NCBI GenBank assembly: GCA_947458985.1
Contig: CANHBA010000071.1
Span: 1 to 10,686, forward strand
DNA length: 10,686 nucleotides
Direction of reading: 5' to 3'
Origin: Flavobacteriales bacterium
GTDB taxonomy: Bacteria > Bacteroidota > Bacteroidia > Flavobacteriales_D > Crocinitomicaceae
Shown: piece by piece, positions 6,125 through 10,686 of the stretch
Position numbering within the stretch: position 1 is the stretch's first letter
How the letters are laid out: each line of letters opens with the position of its first letter
Position numbers and translations under genes: made by a program
The notes under the pieces: model-generated
Told to the model about the DNA's origin: nothing
Seen by the model: only the letters and a program-made list of their open reading frames with translations
The model's database searches: none

Positions 6125-9121
6125 ATGCGTTTAAAAGGATTTTTTTGGTTCTTGTCCATTCTTCTTACTGCGGTTTGCGTCTATCAGCTCTCTTTTACTT
6201 GGGTAGCAAGCAACGTTGAAAACAAAGCAGCAAAAGAAGCAGATCTTAAAGTGAAAATGCTTCGCGATGAAGCCAAGAACAACGGTGGGATAGCTCCACT
6301 TCCCAACGGTACTGAGGTCAACTTCAACGACCCAGAAGCAGTAGAACTTGCCAAAGCAGCGTTCATTAACGAAATCCTCCGCGAGAAAGGCGAGAAGCCA
6401 GTTTATCCTGTGCTCGGTTCTACTTTTGCGCAAGTGAAAAAAATGTCATTGGCCTTTGGTCTTGACCTCGTTGGTGGAATGAGCGTTACGGTAGAAATCT
6501 CCTACCCAGACCTCATCCGTGGCCACGTCAAAAGCGTTACAGACCCTAAATTTACAAAGCCATTCAATCGTGCTGTTGCCACATACAACAAAAACGGTGG
6601 TGACTTCATTGCAACTTTCATAGAAGCCTACAAAAAAGCAAATGGTGCTTTGCCATTGAGCTACGTCATTAAAGGGGAGTCTATCGGTATCAAAACGACC
6701 GATGCACAAGTTGAAAACTACCTCCGCGACCTCGTTGCATCTTCCATGAAGGGCATCGAAGATATCATTGGACGTCGCATCAACCAATTTGGTGTTGCAC
6801 AACCAAATATCCAACGCGACCTCGCCACCAACCGACTCTACATCGAACTTCCAGGTGTACAAGACGAAGAAACCGTTTCGCGTAAAATTCGCTCTACGGC
6901 TAACCTCGAGTTCTACGAAACATACATGCCTGAGCAACTTCAAATGCAATGGCAAGAGGCTGCACGCCTGAGCAAAACGAATGAAATCGTAGTCGATGAA
7001 TTGGCACTCGAAGCTGATACACTAGCAGATACAACCGGAGTTACTACCGATACTGCAGTTCAAACAGCGGCAACGAATACACAAAATTCAATGTCCAATG
7101 CCTCTAAAAAGAGCTTGGCTGAATTCGTAGTTCCTGTTGGCGGCTACGCCATGGGTTATGTTGCTGCCAACGAAAAAGCGGCTGTTGACGCCATTCTACG
7201 TCGCAAAGACGTACAAGCTGCCTTCCCACAAGATCTCAAATTCATGTGGTCTGCAAAGCCTGAAAGCATTGACAACAAATCTAAGAAAACAGCATATTTC
7301 CTCTACGCATGCCGCATTCCTGATTCAGGTAAAGCACGTGTTCGTGGCGAGCACGTAGACAACGCTAAAGTTGACTACGACCAAACCGACGGTAGCATCA
7401 TCGTAAGTCTTTCCATGACAGACGAAGGCGCCAACGAATGGGGCCGTATGACCACCGAAAACAAAGACCGCATCATTGCCATCTCCATGGATAGCGTTGT
7501 ATACAGCGCTCCACGCGTCATCAACGCCATTACCAACGGTAACACACAAATCTCTGGTAGCTTTACCTTCCAAGAAGCAGAAGACCTCGCAGGTCTACTC
7601 AATGGCGGTGCACTTCCTGTTCCTTGTGTCATCAAAGATCTTCAAAAAGTAGGACCAACCATTGGTGCTGAAAACTCACAAGCAGGTCTCATCTCTTTTG
7701 GTGTTGCTTTCCTTGCTGTACTTCTTTACATGATGTTCTATTACGGTAAAGCTGGTCAGGCTGCCAACATCGCACTCATCGTCAACGTTGTATTTATCTT
7801 CGGTTCTCTCGCTTCTTTTGGCGCGGTGCTTACCTTAGCTGGTATTGCAGGTATCGTACTTACTATTGGTACGGCCGTAGATGCCAACATCCTTATCTTT
7901 GAGCGCGTTCGCGAAGAACAAGCCTTAGGAGCCGATACCGAAACCGCCATCAACACCGGTTTCCGCAAAGCCCTTCCTTCTATCATCGATGCGAACGTAA
8001 CCCACTTACTCGTGGCTATTATCCTCAAAATTTTTGGTACGGGTGAAATCGAATCATTCGCAACAACTCTTATCATTGGTATATTCACTTCCATGTTCTC
8101 TGCAATGGTGATTGCTGAGTTAGCCATCCATACTTGGTTGTCAAAAGGCAAAGAAGTAGGTTTCAATACCAAATACTCTAAAGGTCTTTTCCAAAACTTC
8201 AATTTCGACTGGATGGGTAAAAGAAAATACTTTTACATATTCTCTATTGTCGTTACCATTGCAGGTGTCATTTCTTTAAGCACGCGTGGTCTAAAGCAAA
8301 GTGTTGAGTTTACAGGTGGTCGCACATTTGCTGTCAAATTCGAAAAGAAAGCAGACATCGAGTCTATCCGCAAAGAACTTTCTAAAGTATTTGTGGAAAA
8401 CGGCGAGACTTCTTCTATCGACCTCAAAACCAAATCCAATGATTTCAACGTTGAAATCGTGACCAACTATTTGCTCAACAACGATGGTGCAACCGATGAA
8501 GTAAACGCCAAATTGGCACAAGGTCTGAACGCTTGTAAAGACAAAATGGGCAACTATGAAGTACTAGAGGCACGTGCCATCTCCGCATCTATCTCTAGCG
8601 AGCTCTGGACCTCTTCTACCATTGCCATCACCCTTGCCTTGTTAGCTATCTTTGCATACATCCTCATCCGTTTCGGACACTGGCAATACTCTTTGGGTGC
8701 AATTGTTGGTTTGGCTCACGATGCTTTCTTCGTGATCTCTATCTTCTCTTTGCTTCACGGTTACTTACCATTTACTTTAGATGTCAACCAAGCGTTTATC
8801 GCGGCTATTCTAACAGTAATCGGTTACTCCATGAACGACACCGTCATTGTATTTGACCGTATCCGCGAGAACCTACGTAAAAGCAAGCCAGAAGACAACC
8901 ACGGCGATATCATCAATAGCTCTTTGAACAGAACGCTTTCAAGAACCTTCAATACCTCAATGATCTTATTTGTTGTTGTCTTGATCATGTTCATTTTTGG
9001 TGGCCCTGCCATCAAAGGCTTCTTGTTTGCCTTATTGGTTGGTGTACTCATTGGTACTTACTCTTCTTTATGTGTTGCCACACCAATCCTACTTGACTTC
9101 TCTAAGCGTCTTCGCGCCTAA
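6125..9121 (+). CDS. secDF: Fused protein translocase subunit SecDF
   Basis: A 998-aa fusion of SecD and SecF, the usual arrangement and length in Bacteroidota. SecDF sits in the inner membrane beside SecYEG and uses the proton gradient to pull exported proteins out on the periplasmic side. SecD part: first membrane helix about 5-28, FGLDLVGG motif at 111-118, a large periplasmic P1 region to about 500, then a helix bundle from about 523 with TAVDANILIFERVREE at 583-598. SecF part starts near 692 (FNFDWMGKRKYFYIF), with VEFTGGRTF, then GYSMNDTVIVFDRIREN ending near 917 and NRTLSRTFNTS at 935-945. The conserved proton-path aspartates appear present as D586 and D905, and R940 is the likely partner arginine. 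Residues about 291-329 are an Asp/Thr/Ala/Asn-rich, low-complexity insert in the periplasmic region. The gene has its own promoter and terminator, so it is a single-gene unit. Confidence 0.97.
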   Translation: MRLKGFFWFLSILLTAVCVYQLSFTWVASNVENKAAKEADLKVKMLRDEAKNNGGIAPLPNGTEVNFNDPEAVELAKAAFINEILREKGEKPVYPVLGSTFAQVKKMSLAFGLDLVGGMSVTVEISYPDLIRGHVKSVTDPKFTKPFNRAVATYNKNGGDFIATFIEAYKKANGALPLSYVIKGESIGIKTTDAQVENYLRDLVASSMKGIEDIIGRRINQFGVAQPNIQRDLATNRLYIELPGVQDEETVSRKIRSTANLEFYETYMPEQLQMQWQEAARLSKTNEIVVDELALEADTLADTTGVTTDTAVQTAATNTQNSMSNASKKSLAEFVVPVGGYAMGYVAANEKAAVDAILRRKDVQAAFPQDLKFMWSAKPESIDNKSKKTAYFLYACRIPDSGKARVRGEHVDNAKVDYDQTDGSIIVSLSMTDEGANEWGRMTTENKDRIIAISMDSVVYSAPRVINAITNGNTQISGSFTFQEAEDLAGLLNGGALPVPCVIKDLQKVGPTIGAENSQAGLISFGVAFLAVLLYMMFYYGKAGQAANIALIVNVVFIFGSLASFGAVLTLAGIAGIVLTIGTAVDANILIFERVREEQALGADTETAINTGFRKALPSIIDANVTHLLVAIILKIFGTGEIESFATTLIIGIFTSMFSAMVIAELAIHTWLSKGKEVGFNTKYSKGLFQNFNFDWMGKRKYFYIFSIVVTIAGVISLSTRGLKQSVEFTGGRTFAVKFEKKADIESIRKELSKVFVENGETSSIDLKTKSNDFNVEIVTNYLLNNDGATDEVNAKLAQGLNACKDKMGNYEVLEARAISASISSELWTSSTIAITLALLAIFAYILIRFGHWQYSLGAIVGLAHDAFFVISIFSLLHGYLPFTLDVNQAFIAAILTVIGYSMNDTVIVFDRIRENLRKSKPEDNHGDIINSSLNRTLSRTFNTSMILFVVVLIMFIFGGPAIKGFLFALLVGVLIGTYSSLCVATPILLDFSKRLRA

Positions 9122-9137
9122 GTAATTCAACTATTTT

Positions 9138-9168
9138 AAAAAAAGCCGCTCCTAGGAGCGGCTTTTTT
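9138..9168 (+). terminator. Intrinsic terminator after secDF
   Basis: GCCGCTC (9145-9151) pairs perfectly with GAGCGGC (9156-9162) around a CTAG loop, followed by six T (9163-9168). Seven A (9138-9144) precede the stem, so the palindrome extends to 30 bases (9139-9168) and could also stop transcription arriving from the opposite strand. It lies 16 bases after the secDF stop codon and separates secDF from the downstream gene. Confidence 0.95.
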
Positions 9169-9169
9169 G

Positions 9170-9203
9170 TTTGATTTACGTCTATTCTGCGTTAGTAGTT
9201 TTT
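9170..9203 (+). promoter_or_regulatory. Weak candidate promoter for the VIT-domain gene
   Basis: A terminator precedes this gene, so it needs its own promoter. TTTG at 9170-9173 and TAGTTTTT at 9196-9203, 22 bases apart, fit TTTG-N-TAnnTTTG with one mismatch (last G replaced by T). Transcription would then start only a few bases before the ATG at 9213, giving an almost leaderless message. No better match is visible in the 91-base gap. Confidence 0.3.
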
Positions 9204-9212
9204 TATGCGCTT

Positions 9213-10686
9213 ATGAAAAATAAATTCTTTGTTCTTGTGCTCTTTATGGGCGTGCTGATAGCTGGTGTTTGGTTAACGATCCTCCCTCATCAAAAACAGG
9301 AAAAAGATCCTTATCGTGCACTGATAACCGATCGCACTGCACCACAAGAATTGGGAAAAAAGAAGATCTCACCGTCTCAAATACCAACGCTTCAAATCAA
9401 AGGTCCTGAAAAGGAACAAGTGCGCTTGACTTCTTTGCAAATGACTACCTACTTAGAGAATGGTTTTGCTAGAACGCGCTACGACCTCGTTTTTGAGAAC
9501 ACACATGATCGAATTTTAGAGTCGGAATTTGAATTTCCATTACAGCCCAACCAAACAATTACCCGTTTTGAATTAGAAGTGAACGGTGAGTTGCGTCCGG
9601 CGGTGGCCGTAGAGAAACAACAGGCACGTATTGCCTACGAAGCTACTGTAAGGCGGGGTGTAGATCCCGGATTACTTGAAAAAGTAGAAGGCAATGTTTT
9701 TAAAATGCGTGTTTTTCCTTTGCTGCCAAATGCACCAAAGAAAATTCGCATAGAGGTTTGTTCGGTGCTAGAGCAAAATGCCACAACAGCTTATTTTCGC
9801 TTGCCTTTAAAGACGACTCAAGTATTAGCGCACTTCAAATTCAAAGCCATCGCATATCGCAACGGCCAGCCTTATGTTTTAAAACAAATCCAAAGCAGAC
9901 AAAAACCATTGAATGAGCACGTTTTGCTTCAACAAAAACTCAATGGGCAGTCTGATTTGAAAGTGGATCAGGTAGGGGAGTATCAATACTTGAATACCAA
10001 TTTATCCTTACCGAGAAAATATGCGCGTAAAAAAGCACCAAAGTGTCTTACGGTTTGTTGGGATGCTTCTAGTTCACGCTCGGCCGCCGATCTAAAGCAA
10101 GAATTCAGTTTGCTTGAAAACTACCTCAAATGGATCAAGAATGGAAAGCTGGAACTCATCTTTTTTGCCCATCAGGTGCTAGACCGTCAGCGTTTGAAGA
10201 TTGTCAATGGGGAGGTGAAGGGCATGGCTGCGCTTTTTAAAAAATTGCAGTACGACGGCGCGTCTTCGCTTGCAAGCCTTTCTTTTGGACAGTTTGCCGG
10301 CGACGAGATTCTTCTTTTTACAGACGGACTTCAGACTTTAGGTAGTTTGGACAATAAGCTGGGTAAGGCACCTATTTACCCAATTAACAGTAGTGAATTA
10401 GCCGATCGCGGTTTGCTGCGTCATTTAGCCCTGCAGTCGAATGGTACCGTTCTTGACTTGAGCTCACAAAGTACTGCCCTGGCGCTCCAACTACTGAAAA
10501 GAACGTACCTCAAATTTTTAGGTTTCAAAGAGCAAGCACATGGCCTAGAATATTACCAAACAACCTTAGATCCTTCAAATGAACGCTTGATGCTCAGCGT
10601 CAAAGCGCCAAAAGAGGTCAAGCGCCTTACTGCTCAATTTGGTTTAGATCCACTTCATGTACTCGCGGAGCATAAAATTGAACTCA
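9213..10686 (+). CDS. VIT and von Willebrand A-like domain membrane protein, 3' end outside window
   Basis: The frame is open from the ATG at 9213 to the window edge, giving 491 codons without a stop. Residues 5-24 are one hydrophobic helix followed by a polar stretch, so the protein is probably anchored in the inner membrane with the rest in the periplasm, or exported. Residues about 65-190 are a VIT (vault / inter-alpha-trypsin) domain: KQQARIAYEATVRRGVDPGLLEKVEGNVFKMRVFPLLPNAP (135-175) holds the family's typical R/A-x-x-Y, DP-x-LLE and F-x-x-x-VFP-x-x-P pattern. Residues about 278-430 look like a von Willebrand A fold: LTVCWDASSS with a D-x-S-x-S metal site (D284, S286, S288), a DGASSL segment at 348-353 where many vWA proteins have GGT, and LLFTDG with D371. 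VIT-vWA pairs are thought to bind proteins; the partner is unknown. The start gives a clean N-terminal helix, and no other in-frame ATG lies upstream of it in the gap. Confidence 0.85.
   Translation, partial: MKNKFFVLVLFMGVLIAGVWLTILPHQKQEKDPYRALITDRTAPQELGKKKISPSQIPTLQIKGPEKEQVRLTSLQMTTYLENGFARTRYDLVFENTHDRILESEFEFPLQPNQTITRFELEVNGELRPAVAVEKQQARIAYEATVRRGVDPGLLEKVEGNVFKMRVFPLLPNAPKKIRIEVCSVLEQNATTAYFRLPLKTTQVLAHFKFKAIAYRNGQPYVLKQIQSRQKPLNEHVLLQQKLNGQSDLKVDQVGEYQYLNTNLSLPRKYARKKAPKCLTVCWDASSSRSAADLKQEFSLLENYLKWIKNGKLELIFFAHQVLDRQRLKIVNGEVKGMAALFKKLQYDGASSLASLSFGQFAGDEILLFTDGLQTLGSLDNKLGKAPIYPINSSELADRGLLRHLALQSNGTVLDLSSQSTALALQLLKRTYLKFLGFKEQAHGLEYYQTTLDPSNERLMLSVKAPKEVKRLTAQFGLDPLHVLAEHKIEL

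Noticed and set aside
6446..6955. A 169-codon open frame on the - strand opposite secDF
   Set aside because: It lies wholly inside a certain gene, its protein has no recognisable domain and unusual composition, and there is no promoter for it. The other antisense frames opposite secDF (such as 7756-8202) fail for the same reasons.
9205..9216. Three-codon frame ATG CGC TTA TGA overlapping the start of the VIT gene
   Set aside because: It could be a tiny leader, but such a short frame occurs easily by chance, and nothing else supports it.
9213..10686. Assignment as the VIT protein of an exosortase (XrtN) system
   Set aside because: Only one N-terminal membrane helix is visible and no exosortase or sorting-signal gene is in the window, so only the domain-level call is kept.
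1..10686. A defence island, CRISPR array, prophage, integron or transposon
   Set aside because: No repeats with spacers, transposase, integrase, nuclease or phage-type gene is visible; gene order and codon use look like stable chromosome.

Overview
The window reads as chromosomal DNA of a Bacteroidota bacterium, probably Flavobacteriia-like. Three things point there: two genes end in type IX secretion system (T9SS) type A sorting domains, secD and secF are fused into one gene of about 1000 codons, and the clearest promoter has the Bacteroidota form TTTG-N20-TAnnTTTG. Starts also lack obvious Shine-Dalgarno sequences, which is usual in the phylum. All genes are on the + strand and coding density is very high. 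No stretch over 100 bases lacks a gene.

Region 1 (1-2663) holds two genes for exported, probably surface-attached proteins, 2 bases apart. The first is only a C-terminal tail with a T9SS sorting domain. The second is a 782-aa modular protein: signal peptide, LVIVD/choice-of-anchor B region, two carboxypeptidase-regulatory-like folds, a jelly-roll-like domain and a T9SS sorting domain.

Region 2 (2694-6053) is a tight four-gene operon: a GT2 polyisoprenyl-phosphate-type glycosyltransferase with two C-terminal membrane helices, a HAD-IIIA phosphatase, an exported MORN-type repeat protein, and a GT4 glycosyltransferase. All three junctions are 4-base ATGA stop/start overlaps, which argues for translational coupling and a shared role, most simply cell-envelope glycan assembly. 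The substrate cannot be read from the sequence. A TAnnTTTG box just upstream suggests the operon has its own promoter, overlapping the end of the preceding gene.

Region 3 (6054-9168) is secDF under its own strong consensus promoter, enclosed by an imperfect inverted repeat, and closed by a near-perfect intrinsic terminator. SecDF uses the proton motive force to help Sec-dependent export. The Sec step precedes T9SS secretion, so SecDF would serve the region 1 proteins and the MORN protein.

Region 4 (9213-10686) is the first 491 codons of a membrane-anchored VIT plus von Willebrand A-like protein that runs off the window.

I see no RNA gene, CRISPR array, insertion sequence, phage gene or defence system. 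The window looks mostly like ordinary housekeeping and envelope genes. The items most worth a second look are the coupled GT2-HAD-MORN-GT4 operon, the T9 tract at the start of the GT4 gene and the repeat structure around the secDF promoter.
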